The position numbers and the translations under genes are program-made. A stretch of DNA of 52,521 bases from Litorisediminicola beolgyonensis (lineage in GTDB: Bacteria > Pseudomonadota > Alphaproteobacteria > Rhodobacterales > Rhodobacteraceae), in the NCBI RefSeq assembly GCF_042679605.1, contig NZ_JBHTMU010000031.1:1-52521 (forward strand), read 5' to 3'. The notes beneath the pieces are model-generated. The model was given only the letters and a program-made list of their open reading frames with translations. It did not search any database and had not been told where the DNA came from. Below, piece by piece: positions 43,678 to 51,974 of the stretch. Each line of letters starts with the position of its first letter. Position 1 is the first letter of the stretch.

Positions 43678-43991
43678 CAGGAGTCGCCCTCCGTCGTCAC
43701 TTCGCGCAGACGCGCCTCGCGCGCCTCCGCCTCTGCGGCGTCCATGATCGGATCGCCGTGTTCGTCATATTCGCCCTCGCGCGGGTCTGCCTTGAGCACC
43801 GTCGCGGCGCGTCGCGCGGGTTCCGCGCCCGCCGCCCAGCGGAACACCGCCGCGGCGAGCTCGGTCTGTTGCGGCAGCATCCGCCCGCTCTCGTCGCTCT
43901 CGGGAAGGCCGAGGTCGCGGACGATGAAATCCGCAAGCTCGATCATGTCCACGTATTTGGCGTCGAGTATGGCGCTGCGCAGGTCGGACAT
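43677..43991 (-). CDS. Acidic 104-residue protein between nuoH and nuoI
   Basis: This is a small acidic soluble protein. It starts MSDLRSAILDAKYVDMIELADFIVRDLG, continues to FRWAAGAEPARRAATVLKADPREGE and ends in an acidic helix AAEAEAREARLREVTTE. The ATG at 43991 is 1 base after the nuoH stop; a GTG at 44000 is the alternative. Its stop overlaps the nuoI ATG. No family is recognised. Coding is supported by tight packing on both sides. Function unknown. Confidence 0.75.
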   Translation of the reverse strand: MSDLRSAILDAKYVDMIELADFIVRDLGLPESDESGRMLPQQTELAAAVFRWAAGAEPARRAATVLKADPREGEYDEHGDPIMDAAEAEAREARLREVTTEGDS

Positions 43992-43992
43992 C

Positions 43993-45030
43993 TCAGCCAC
44001 CGGTGCTCCAGCGCGCGAAGATGCCCCAGAACCAGCCGAACTTTGCGGCGAAGGCCACGAAGACCACCCAGACGAGGCTGAAGGGCAGGAACACCTTCCA
44101 GCCGATCCGCATGAGCTGGTCGTAGCGGTAGCGCGGGGTGATCGCCTTGACCATCGCGAAGAGGAAGAAGAAGAACGCCATCTTCGCGACCATCCACAGC
44201 GCCCCGTCCGGCAGGAACGGGATCGGCGACAGCCAGCCGCCGAAGAACAGCAGCGAGGTCAGCGCGCACATCAGGAAGATCGCGATATACTCGCCCGCCA
44301 TGAACAGAAGGAACGGGGTCGAGCTGTATTCCACCTGGTAGCCCGCCACGAGCTCCGATTCCGCTTCCGGCAGGTCGAAGGGCGGGCGGTTGGTCTCGGC
44401 CAGGGCCGAGATGAAGAACAGGAAGACCATCGGGAAATGCGGCAGCCAGTACCAGCCGAAGAAGTGGAAGCTGGTGTCCTGCGCCCGCACGATATCGCCG
44501 AAATTCATCGAGCCCGTAGAGATGATGATGCCGATGATGATCAGACCCAGCGAGACCTCGTAGGAGATCATCTGCGCCGCCGAGCGGAGGCTTCCGAGGA
44601 AGGGATATTTCGAGTTCGACGCCCAGCCGCCCATGATCACGCCGTAGACCTCGAGCGAGGAGACGGCGAAGACGAAGAGGATGGCGACGTTGATGTCCGA
44701 CAGGACCCAGGTGTCGTTGAAGGGGATCACCGCCCAGGCCAGCATCGCGAGCACGAAGCTCGTCATCGGCGCGAGCATGAAGACCGTGCGGTCGGCGCCG
44801 GCCGGGATCACCACTTCCTTCAGGACGTATTTCAGCGCGTCGGCCACGGTCTGCAGAAGCCCGAAGACGCCGACGACGTTCGGGCCACGGCGCATCTGCA
44901 CGGCCGCCCAGATCTTGCGGTCCCCGTAGACGAGGAACAGCAGGCTGATCATCACGAAGCCGACGACGCTCAGGACTTGGGCCAGAAGGATCAGGGCGAT
45001 CCCGCCGGGGGTGGAAAAGAAATCGGCCAT
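43993..45030 (-). CDS. nuoH: NADH-quinone oxidoreductase subunit H
   Basis: This 345-residue, eight-helix membrane subunit of complex I forms the quinone-binding chamber at the junction with the hydrophilic arm. Conserved loop motifs include GDRKIWAAVQMRRGPN near 35-50, AETNRPPFDLPEAESELVAGY, the YSSTPFLLFMAGEY segment and PRYRYDQLMRIGWK. It follows a small lipoprotein gene by 7 bases. Full length. Confidence 0.97.
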   Translation of the reverse strand: MADFFSTPGGIALILLAQVLSVVGFVMISLLFLVYGDRKIWAAVQMRRGPNVVGVFGLLQTVADALKYVLKEVVIPAGADRTVFMLAPMTSFVLAMLAWAVIPFNDTWVLSDINVAILFVFAVSSLEVYGVIMGGWASNSKYPFLGSLRSAAQMISYEVSLGLIIIGIIISTGSMNFGDIVRAQDTSFHFFGWYWLPHFPMVFLFFISALAETNRPPFDLPEAESELVAGYQVEYSSTPFLLFMAGEYIAIFLMCALTSLLFFGGWLSPIPFLPDGALWMVAKMAFFFFLFAMVKAITPRYRYDQLMRIGWKVFLPFSLVWVVFVAFAAKFGWFWGIFARWSTGG

Positions 45031-45037
45031 CAGCTCC

Positions 45038-45442
45038 TCACACCATCGGTATTCCGTTCTGCGCGCAATTCGCGGCCACCACCTGCGCGTCTAGGGTCCG
45101 CAGGCCGCGGGGCAGGTCCGGCGAGATGGTGTAAACCGCATCTGCGCGCCAGAGGCCACCCTCTTCGGTGACATTTGTGCGCAAATGCCTCGCAAACCTG
45201 TAGCCGCGAATGAGCGCGTACTGCGCTGCAGCACATTCTGCATAGCGTTCGACATCGAGAGAGTCACGCGCACCGTCCATGGCGACCCCGAACTGGACGA
45301 GATCGCCGTCCAGAAGGCGGGTCTCGATGCCGCGATAGGTCGGCTCGAAGGGCAGCGTTTCGCGATCCACCGGCTCCGGCGGCGCGCAAGCCGCCAGGGC
45401 GAGGGTCGCGGCAAGGGCGGAGCGATGGCCCACCGGGCTCAC
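45038..45442 (-). CDS. Small putative lipoprotein between nuoG and nuoH
   Basis: This 134-residue product has an N-terminal hydrophobic segment and a lipobox LAAC (C19) followed by APPEP, so it is predicted to be lipid-anchored and exported. The mature part has LPFEPTYRGIETRLLDGDLVQFGVAM and two cysteines (around 70 and 126). Its ATG overlaps the nuoG stop by 4 bases. No family recognised. Conserved-neighbour logic suggests co-expression with complex I; function unknown. Confidence 0.78.
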   Translation of the reverse strand: MSPVGHRSALAATLALAACAPPEPVDRETLPFEPTYRGIETRLLDGDLVQFGVAMDGARDSLDVERYAECAAAQYALIRGYRFARHLRTNVTEEGGLWRADAVYTISPDLPRGLRTLDAQVVAANCAQNGIPMV

Positions 45443-47463
45443 TCCGCGGCGATCTTGGTCTCTCTGCGCGCCTTGGCGTTGGCGCTGAGCTCCGCCATGA
45501 GCTGGCTGGCCCGCGCGACCGGGTTGGTGAGGTAGAAATCCTGGAGCGCGGTGCCGAAGGCCCCCTGCCCCATCTCACCCGCGTCGCTGACAGGCGTCCA
45601 CTCGTTTTCCGGCACGGTGTCGATCTCGGCCAGATGCGGCACGTCCTTGACCAGCGCGCGGCGCAGCTCGGCCAGGCTGTCGAAGGGCAACGTCTGCCCG
45701 CATTCCGCCGACAATGCCCGGAGGATGGCCCAGTTTTCCTTGGCCTCGCCCGGGGCGAACCCGGCGCGCAGCGCCAGCTGCGGACGGCCTTCGGTGTTCA
45801 CGAAAAGCCCCTGCTCCTCGGTATAGGCGGCACCCGGCAGGATCACGTCGGCGCGATGCGCGCCACGGTCGCCATGGCTGCCCTGGTAGATCACGAAGGC
45901 GCCCTTGGCGATCTCGATCTCGTCGGCGCCAAGGTTGTAGACGACGTCCGCGCCGTCCAGAGCGGCGTCGAGACCGCCATCGGTGACCGCGCCCGCATCA
46001 AGCGCGCCCACCCGGCTGGCCGCCGTGTGAAGGACCATCAGAGACGAGCCGGTCGACGAGGCCAACGCCATGACGGCGGCCAGAACAGCCGCACCGTCCT
46101 CGCGGGTCAGCGCCGCCTGGCCGACGATGATCATCGACGGCTTTTCGCGGACCGAGGAATGGTCGCGCTTCAGAAGCTCGGTCAGAGTCTCGGGGCCGGT
46201 GCCGATATGGTCGTATTCAAAGGTCAGGTCCGCCGCTTCGCCGATCACGCCGACGCGGGCGCCGCGCGCCCAGGCCTTGCGGATGCGGGCGTTGAGCACA
46301 GGCGCCTCGATGGCGGGGTTGGCGCCCACGAGCATGATCGCCTCTGCGGTGTCGATCTCTTCGACCGAAGCGGTGCCGACATAGGCCGAGCGGTTGCCCG
46401 CGGGCAGATGCGCGCCATCGGTGCGGCATTCCACGCTGCCGCCAAGGCTCTCGACCAGCGACTTGAGCGCGAAGGTCGCCTCGACCGAGGCCAGATCGCC
46501 GATCAGGCCCGCGATCTTCTTGGCATTCTTCATCTTCTCCGCCGCGACCGACAGCGCCTCGGGCCAGGTCGCGGGCCGCAGCTTGCCGTTCTCGCGCACA
46601 TAGGGCTTGTCGAGACGCTGGCGCTTCAGCCCGTCCCAGACGAACCGGGTCTTGTCGGAGATCCACTCTTCGTTCACGCCGTCATGGTTGCGCGGCAGGA
46701 TGCGCATGACTTCGCGCCCCTTGGTGTCCACGCGGATCGAGGAGCCGAGCGCGTCCATCACGTCGATCGTCTCGGTCTTGGTCAGCTCCCAGGGCCGCGC
46801 GGTGAAGGCGTAGGGCTTCGAGACCAGCGCGCCCACCGGGCAGAGGTCGATGATGTTGCCCTGCATGTTCGAGTCGAGCGTCTGGTTCAGATAGGAGGTG
46901 ATCTCCGCATCCTCGCCGCGACCGGTCTGGCCCATCTGCGTGATGCCCGCGACCTCGGTGGTGAAGCGCACGCAGCGCGTGCAGGAGATGCAGCGCGTCA
47001 TATGCGTGCCCACGAGCGGGCCGAGATCGAGATCCTCGACCGCGCGCTTGGGTTCGCGATAGCGCGAGAAATCGACGCCATAGGCCATCGCCTGGTCCTG
47101 CAGGTCGCACTCGCCGCCCTGATCGCAGATCGGGCAGTCGAGCGGATGGTTGATGAGCAGGAACTCCATCACCCCCTCGCGGGCCTTCTTGACCATCGGC
47201 GAGTTGGTCTTGACGACCGGCGGCTGCCCCTCGGGTCCGGGGCGCAGGTCGCGCACCTGCATGGCGCAGGAGGCGGCGGGCTTCGGCGGACCGCCGACGA
47301 CCTCGACAAGACACATCCGGCAGTTCCCGGCGATCGAGAGGCGCTCGTGATAGCAGAAGCGCGGAATTTCGACCCCCGCTTCCTCACAGGCCTGGATGAG
47401 GGTCATGGCCCCATCCACCTCGATCTCGTTACCGTCGATGATGATCTTGCGGAGGTCTGACAT
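45439..47463 (-). CDS. nuoG: NADH-quinone oxidoreductase subunit G
   Basis: This 674-residue peripheral subunit carries most of the complex I iron-sulfur chain. The [2Fe-2S] N1b ligands are C37, C48, C51 and C66. The N5 cluster ligands are H106, C110, C113 and C119 (HPLDCPICDQGGEC). The next [4Fe-4S] has C158, C161, C164 and C208 (CISCTRC ... IDLCPVGAL). The C-terminal part is the molybdopterin-oxidoreductase-like fold without cofactor motif. The later N7 cysteine set (found in E. coli) is not visible, as in mitochondrial-type complex I. It overlaps the downstream lipoprotein gene. Confidence 0.97.
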   Translation of the reverse strand: MSDLRKIIIDGNEIEVDGAMTLIQACEEAGVEIPRFCYHERLSIAGNCRMCLVEVVGGPPKPAASCAMQVRDLRPGPEGQPPVVKTNSPMVKKAREGVMEFLLINHPLDCPICDQGGECDLQDQAMAYGVDFSRYREPKRAVEDLDLGPLVGTHMTRCISCTRCVRFTTEVAGITQMGQTGRGEDAEITSYLNQTLDSNMQGNIIDLCPVGALVSKPYAFTARPWELTKTETIDVMDALGSSIRVDTKGREVMRILPRNHDGVNEEWISDKTRFVWDGLKRQRLDKPYVRENGKLRPATWPEALSVAAEKMKNAKKIAGLIGDLASVEATFALKSLVESLGGSVECRTDGAHLPAGNRSAYVGTASVEEIDTAEAIMLVGANPAIEAPVLNARIRKAWARGARVGVIGEAADLTFEYDHIGTGPETLTELLKRDHSSVREKPSMIIVGQAALTREDGAAVLAAVMALASSTGSSLMVLHTAASRVGALDAGAVTDGGLDAALDGADVVYNLGADEIEIAKGAFVIYQGSHGDRGAHRADVILPGAAYTEEQGLFVNTEGRPQLALRAGFAPGEAKENWAILRALSAECGQTLPFDSLAELRRALVKDVPHLAEIDTVPENEWTPVSDAGEMGQGAFGTALQDFYLTNPVARASQLMAELSANAKARRETKIAAE

Positions 47464-47473
47464 CAGTCTCGTC

Positions 47474-47869
47474 TCACCTTGCTCTGAGCAGGACGCCGAT
47501 CTGGCTTCCCTTCGCTATTTCCTCTTCGCCGAAGGTGCAATAGCTGGAGGCGTCCTTCAGATCGACGCCGTTCTTCTGGAGATAGGCTTCTCCGAGCGCC
47601 CGCATCCGCTTTTTCTCTGCGTCCGAGGTCACATAGGCCTCGATCTCGTCGTCGGAATAGCCCTTGGCGCGGGCCTGAGCCTTGAGATCGTTGAGGAAAG
47701 AATAGGCGCGGATCAGGCGCGGCTCGATGCTGTCGCATTTCTTGCGAACCTCGTCGGCGATCCCGACGGCAAGCAGGCCGCGATTGATGTCGGCCTCGTC
47801 GGAGAGCGAGGCAGCAGCGGCGGACGCGCCGGTCAGCGCGAGCGAAAGGGCGAAGGTCAGCGCACGCAT
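47474..47869 (-). CDS. DUF5333 family secreted protein
   Basis: This 131-residue protein has a signal peptide ending at about AAAA-SLSDEADIN. The mature helical domain contains CDSIEPRLIRAYSFLNDLKAQ and KGYSDDEIEAYVTSDAEKKRM, and a second cysteine is in SSYCTFG. The ATG at 47869 is chosen because AAGGAG lies 8 bases upstream; an ATG at 47893 is in frame but has no such site. It is followed by nuoG after 10 bases. This family is typical of Rhodobacterales; function unknown. Confidence 0.85.
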   Translation of the reverse strand: MRALTFALSLALTGASAAAASLSDEADINRGLLAVGIADEVRKKCDSIEPRLIRAYSFLNDLKAQARAKGYSDDEIEAYVTSDAEKKRMRALGEAYLQKNGVDLKDASSYCTFGEEEIAKGSQIGVLLRAR

Positions 47870-47995
47870 GGCGAAACTCCTTGGCAAGGTCATGGCCCCC
47901 GCCGAAACGGCGGGGCTTTGCAGCGGGACATGGGGTCAGATCACCCGGATATCCAATATCGCCCGGTGACTCCGGCGAAGTTTCGCGGATACGCG

Positions 47996-48316
47996 TTATT
48001 CGAGACAGCGGCCGGTCAGGACGAAATCCTCGCTGCCGGGCTGCGCGACCGCGGGCGCCACGGTCCAGGCGATGTCGGAACTGCCAAAGGTGCGGATGCA
48101 GTAATTGATCCCCGCCTGCGCCGCCGCGGCCCGGAGCGTATCGAGGGCCGCGCCGCGCTGGCGCACGGTGACCGCGAAGTCGTGGCGGTCGTCCCCGTTC
48201 GCGACCGCGCGCGCCGAGAAGCGCTGGCCCTCGACGGTGGCACGGTCGCCCCGGCCACATCCGGCAGCCAGGACACAGAGCGCGAGAAGCGCGGCGGAGC
48301 GGAGGGGACGGGTCAT
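47996..48316 (-). CDS. Small putative lipoprotein upstream of the DUF5333 gene
   Basis: This 106-residue product has a signal sequence ending with the lipobox LAAGC (C20). The mature domain has SARAVANGDDRHDFAVTVRQRG, AQAGINYCIRTFGSSDIAW and a C-terminal FVLTGRCLE, suggesting a small alpha-beta domain with a disulfide (C73 with C104). Its ATG overlaps the upstream methyltransferase stop by 4 bases. No recognised family. Confidence 0.78.
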   Translation of the reverse strand: MTRPLRSAALLALCVLAAGCGRGDRATVEGQRFSARAVANGDDRHDFAVTVRQRGAALDTLRAAAAQAGINYCIRTFGSSDIAWTVAPAVAQPGSEDFVLTGRCLE

Positions 48317-49023
48317 CTGCCTACCTTCGATTGCGTGGGCCGCTGGCGCGGCGCCTTTTCCAGGACCACGACCGAATCGTGAATGTGGATCCCCGAGATC
48401 TCGCCCGCGAGCGGTTTCGAATGCAACCGTCCGCTGTGATACCAGCCATGCATGTCGTCGACCAGATTGCGGACCGCGTTGAAGAAATTCATCTTGTTGT
48501 CCAGCCCGCCGCCGAAGCCCGGGAAATAGGCCGTGTGCATGTCCTCGATCATGTAGACGCCGCCCATCGTCAGATGCGGGTAGAGCGCCGCCAGCGATTT
48601 GCGGACATGGCGCATCTTGTGCGAGCCGTCATCGAGCACGACGTCGATGCCGCCCATCTCATGCGCGACCCCCTCGAGGAAGACCTCGTCGGTCTGCGAC
48701 CCGATCCGCACCTGCCCGGCCTGACCGTCATACTGCGCGCAGTCCGGATCGATATCGATCCCGAAGATCTGCGCCTCCTCGCCGAGATAGCGCCGCCACA
48801 TCTGCAGCGAGCCGCCCTTCTTGACGCCGATCTCGAGAAACCGGACCGGCGTGCCGCGGAACCGTCCGAAATACCGGTCGTAGATCGGCAGGTAATGGTG
48901 CCATTTCTGGACCGTCGTGCCGGTGTTCGACGCGTAGATGTCGACCAGATCGCCCTCGAATCCGTAGCGGTCGCGAATATCGGCGGCGATGTCGCCGTCG
49001 GCGGGAAAATTGAAGCGCTTCAT
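48313..49023 (-). CDS. Class I SAM-dependent methyltransferase
   Basis: This 236-residue Rossmann methyltransferase has motif I VRFLEIGVKKGGSLQMW (about 60-76), the acidic FGIDIDPDC and VVLDDGSHKMRH, then GGVYMIEDMHTAYF. The GVKKGGS and DD-SH pattern resembles the metal-dependent sugar O-methyltransferases of the macrocin/mycinamicin (MycE/TylE-type) group, so an O-methylation of a sugar-like substrate is possible. It lies in a coupled four-gene set inside the nuo operon. The substrate is not known. Confidence 0.86.
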   Translation of the reverse strand: MKRFNFPADGDIAADIRDRYGFEGDLVDIYASNTGTTVQKWHHYLPIYDRYFGRFRGTPVRFLEIGVKKGGSLQMWRRYLGEEAQIFGIDIDPDCAQYDGQAGQVRIGSQTDEVFLEGVAHEMGGIDVVLDDGSHKMRHVRKSLAALYPHLTMGGVYMIEDMHTAYFPGFGGGLDNKMNFFNAVRNLVDDMHGWYHSGRLHSKPLAGEISGIHIHDSVVVLEKAPRQRPTQSKVGR

Positions 49024-49472
49024 GCCGTGCCCTCCGTCACGCGGCCCCATCCGAAAGCCGCCTCGCTGTCGCCGTCCCGGCGAAAGAGCTCGAGCCGCTC
49101 GAGCCCCTCCCCCAGCGTCGGGCGATGGCCGGGCTCGATCCACCACATGACGAAATGCGCCTGATCCATCACCTCGAACCACGCCTCGCGCCGTTCGAAG
49201 AAGCGGGCATGGAGGGTGCCGTAGACGAAGCGGCGCAGGCTTTCGACATCCTCCCAGACCGTCAGGTTCGAGACGAAGCGCGGATCGCCGTCGATCTTGG
49301 TCTCGGTGTTGCCGGTGCCCGGCTCGCCCGAGCCTTCCATCATCCAGACGAAGCCCGGCATCCGCTTGCCGAGCCCGTTCACCCGGTCGAGATTGGCCAT
49401 GAACTCCGCCACAATCGGATCGCCGGGCTCGGCCAGGAGGCGGCCGATATTGAGCTGCGCCAGGTGTTTCAC
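49020..49472 (-). CDS. DUF3291 family protein
   Basis: This 150-residue protein starts MKHLAQLNIGRLLAEPGDP, the DUF3291 opening. It continues with ANLDRVNGLGKRMPGFVWMM, RFVSNLTVWEDVESLRRFVYGTLHARFFERR and FVMWWIEPGHRPT, the pattern of a ferredoxin-like (ABM/Dabb-type) barrel. Members are often associated with monooxygenase-like folds but have no proven activity. It overlaps both flanking methyltransferase genes by 4 bases. Confidence 0.9.
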   Translation of the reverse strand: MKHLAQLNIGRLLAEPGDPIVAEFMANLDRVNGLGKRMPGFVWMMEGSGEPGTGNTETKIDGDPRFVSNLTVWEDVESLRRFVYGTLHARFFERREAWFEVMDQAHFVMWWIEPGHRPTLGEGLERLELFRRDGDSEAAFGWGRVTEGTA

Positions 49473-50182
49473 TTGTCCCCCCGCCGGTAGCTGCGCTTGC
49501 GCGTCACCTTGAGATCGAAGCCGAGCGTCGGCGATTTCGGCAGGAGCGCCTTGGACATCGAGCCGAAAAGCGGCCGGTCGACCTCGGCGGCGAACTCGCA
49601 GACCGCGCGGCTGACCCCGGGCCAGGAGCCGTAATCATCGGCGATGAGAATGCCGTCATCGGCAAGGAGCGGCCAGTAATTGCGCAGATCGGCAAGGCAG
49701 GAGGCATATTCGTGGCTGGCGTCGATATGGATCACGCCCGCCTTTACCCCGAGCTTGTTCAGCGCATAGGCCGCCGAATTGCCGTCCATGGGCAAGGGCA
49801 CGATCACGTCCTGGTGCCCCGCATCGACGACATTGGCGAGAAAGGTGCGATAGACCGACGGGTAGCCGTCGACCGGGTGCAATTCCTCGCGCCGCCCCGG
49901 TTTGGCCAGGTGGTTCGAGGAGCCGAGCCAGGTGTCGACGGCCAGGATTTCCGCCCCGAGGCCGCGCGCCTTGACGATCTCGGCCATGTGGATCGAGGAC
50001 ATGCCCTTCCAGACCCCGAGCTCGATGATCAGCCTGGGCGCGGCCGCCTCGATGGCCACCTCGAAGAACCCGTGCCTGGAATTCCAGCCCTGCCGGTCGA
50101 TCCGGCTCGGATCGTGGACATAGGTGTCGAACGGGTTTTCGAGCCCGAGCCGCGCCCGGATCCCCTCGCTGATGTCCTTCAT
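49469..50182 (-). CDS. Class I SAM-dependent methyltransferase (Methyltransf_24-like)
   Basis: This 237-residue Rossmann methyltransferase has motif I LIIELGVWKGMSSIHMA (about 51-67), AVDTWLGSS with the SAM-contacting acid, VIHIDASHEYASCLADL and GILIADDYG. These features match the Methyltransf_24 / cephalosporin-hydroxylase-like (CmcI) group. First gene of the coupled set with DUF3291, a second methyltransferase and a lipoprotein. The 261-base gap upstream holds the hairpin element. The target is unknown. Confidence 0.85.
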   Translation of the reverse strand: MKDISEGIRARLGLENPFDTYVHDPSRIDRQGWNSRHGFFEVAIEAAAPRLIIELGVWKGMSSIHMAEIVKARGLGAEILAVDTWLGSSNHLAKPGRREELHPVDGYPSVYRTFLANVVDAGHQDVIVPLPMDGNSAAYALNKLGVKAGVIHIDASHEYASCLADLRNYWPLLADDGILIADDYGSWPGVSRAVCEFAAEVDRPLFGSMSKALLPKSPTLGFDLKVTRKRSYRRGDK

Positions 50183-50358
50183 GGAACTGCCCTGCCTGCC
50201 TGCTCGGCATCATGATGCGCCAAAGCCTCGCAGGCAACCACCCCTCCCGGATGGGGCCGGGCCCGCTTACGGCCCCTCTGCCACAACCGCGTCGCCCTGC
50301 CCTGCAGACCTCGCCGCCGGGCACGACCCGGGGCGCGGCTCGCACCACGCCCCTGTCT

Positions 50359-50431
50359 TCATCTGTCTGAAAATATCCCGGAGAGCGCGAGAGGCGGCGC
50401 CTCTCGCATGCGGGGCCGCACGGCCCCGCAT
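50359..50431 (-). repeat. Hairpin-plus-AT-tail intergenic element, copy B, with an extra hairpin
   Basis: Reading the minus strand from nuoF: a 10-bp hairpin ATGCGGGGCC / GGCCCCGCAT (50408-50431), then GCGAGAGGCG / CGCCTCTCGC (50387-50407). The tail GCTCTCCGGGATATTTTCA leading into GACAGATGA ends at 50359. The second hairpin and tail match copy A after ptsP (26633-26681). It may end or attenuate nuoF transcription ahead of the methyltransferase set. Confidence 0.6.
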
Positions 50432-50443
50432 CCCTCAAGCGCC

Positions 50444-51730
50444 TCACTCGGCCGCGATGGGCCCACGCTTGTGCTTGATCCGGTCCTCGATCTCGTCGCG
50501 GAAATTGCGGATGAGGCCCTGGATCGGCCAGGCCGCCGCGTCGCCGAGCGCGCAGATCGTGTGGCCCTCGACCTGCTTGGTGACGTCGAAGAGCATGCCG
50601 ATCTCCTCGACCTCCGCCTCGCCGGTGACCAGCCGGTCCATCACCCGCATCATCCAGCCGGTGCCTTCGCGGCAGGGCGTGCACTGGCCGCAGCTTTCGT
50701 GCTTGTAGAATTTCGACAGACGCCAGATCGCCTTGATGATGTCGGTGGACTGATCCATCACGATCACCGCCGCGGTGCCGAGGCCCGAGCCCAGCTCGCC
50801 GCGCAGGTAGTCGAAATCCATCGTCGCATCGCGCATCTTCTCGCCGCGCACGCAGGGCACGGAAGAGCCGCCCGGGATCACTGCCTTGAGGTTGTCCCAG
50901 CCGCCGCGGATGCCGCCGCAATGGGTCTCGATCAGCTCTTCGAAGCTGATCGACATCGCCTCTTCGACGACGCAGGGCTTGTTCACATGGCCCGAGATCG
51001 CGAAAAGCTTGGTGCCTGCGTTGTTCTGGCGACCGAAGCCCGCGAACCAGTCGCCGCCGCGGCGCAGGATGGTCGGCACGACCGCGATGCTCTCGACATT
51101 GTTCACCGTGGTCGGGCAGCCATAGAGCCCCGCGCCCGCCGGGAAGGGCGGCTTCATCCGCGGCATGCCCTTCTTGCCTTCGAGGCTCTCGAGAAGCGCG
51201 GTTTCCTCGCCGCAGATATAGGCGCCCGCGCCGTGGGTCAGGTAGAGATCGAAATCCCAGCCCGATCCGGCGGCGTTCTTGCCGAGAAGGCCCGCGTCAT
51301 AGGCCTCGTCGATGGCCGCCTGCAGCGCCTCTTTCTCGCGGATGTATTCGCCGCGGATGTAGATGTAGCAGGCATGGGCGTTCATCGCGAAGCTCGCGAT
51401 CAGGCAGCCTTCGACCAGCGTATGCGGGTCGTGGCGCATGATCTCGCGGTCCTTGCAGGTGCCCGGCTCGGATTCGTCGGCATTGACCACCAGATAGGCC
51501 GGACGCCCATCGCTTTCTTTCGGCATGAAGGACCATTTGAGGCCGGTCGGGAAGCCCGCGCCACCGCGGCCGCGCAGGCCGGATTTCTTCATCTCGTCGA
51601 TGATCCAGTCGCGGCCCTTCTTGATGATGCCGGCGGTGCCGTCCCAATGCCCCCGCGCCTGCGCGCCCTTCAGAGAGCGGTCGCGCATGCCGTAGATATT
51701 GGTGAAGATGCGGTCCTTGTCCTCGAGCAT
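50444..51730 (-). CDS. nuoF: NADH-quinone oxidoreductase subunit F
   Basis: This 428-residue flavoprotein subunit binds NADH and FMN and passes electrons to complex I cluster N3. The glycine-rich GLRGRGGAGFPTGLKW (51-66) is the FMN/NADH site, GAGAYICGEETALLESLEG is the second and ESCGQCTPCREG (around 345) holds the N3 [4Fe-4S] cluster with a later cysteine. It is preceded by the DUF5337 gene by 7 bases. Full length and well conserved. Confidence 0.97.
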   Translation of the reverse strand: MLEDKDRIFTNIYGMRDRSLKGAQARGHWDGTAGIIKKGRDWIIDEMKKSGLRGRGGAGFPTGLKWSFMPKESDGRPAYLVVNADESEPGTCKDREIMRHDPHTLVEGCLIASFAMNAHACYIYIRGEYIREKEALQAAIDEAYDAGLLGKNAAGSGWDFDLYLTHGAGAYICGEETALLESLEGKKGMPRMKPPFPAGAGLYGCPTTVNNVESIAVVPTILRRGGDWFAGFGRQNNAGTKLFAISGHVNKPCVVEEAMSISFEELIETHCGGIRGGWDNLKAVIPGGSSVPCVRGEKMRDATMDFDYLRGELGSGLGTAAVIVMDQSTDIIKAIWRLSKFYKHESCGQCTPCREGTGWMMRVMDRLVTGEAEVEEIGMLFDVTKQVEGHTICALGDAAAWPIQGLIRNFRDEIEDRIKHKRGPIAAE

Positions 51731-51737
51731 AGGTGTC

Positions 51738-51968
51738 TCAGTCCTTTCCCGTCCGGCGCGCGCGCCAGAGCTGATAAATCATCCAGATCGCCACCCCGAA
51801 CCCGGCGAGCGCCGCCAGGTCGAAGAAGGCACGGGTGCGCTGGCTCCAGTCCAGCGCGGTCCCGAGCGCGGTGGCGGCGATCCAGGCGAGACCGGTGCCG
51901 GCGATGACGAGCGCGATGATGCGCCCCTGCCGTGCCTGCTCCGCCTCGCTGGCCATGCCGTCGTCCAC
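51738..51968 (-). CDS. DUF5337 family two-helix membrane protein
   Basis: This 76-residue product has a short polar N-terminus (MASEAEQARQGR) and two hydrophobic helices (about 17-38 and 48-67), then a basic tail RARRTGKD. It fits DUF5337, a Rhodobacterales family found in nuo operons. The start may be GTG at 51968 or ATG at 51956; GGGAG after the nuoE stop serves the ATG better by position. It sits between nuoE and nuoF. Function unknown, perhaps small accessory membrane subunit of complex I. Confidence 0.83.
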   Translation of the reverse strand: MDDGMASEAEQARQGRIIALVIAGTGLAWIAATALGTALDWSQRTRAFFDLAALAGFGVAIWMIYQLWRARRTGKD

Positions 51969-51974
51969 GCTCCC

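Noticed and set aside
47463..48260. Minus-strand frame of 265 codons spanning the DUF5333 and lipoprotein genes in another phase
   Set aside because: The other phase gives two products with clean signal sequences and good starts; this frame has neither and starts inside the lipoprotein gene.
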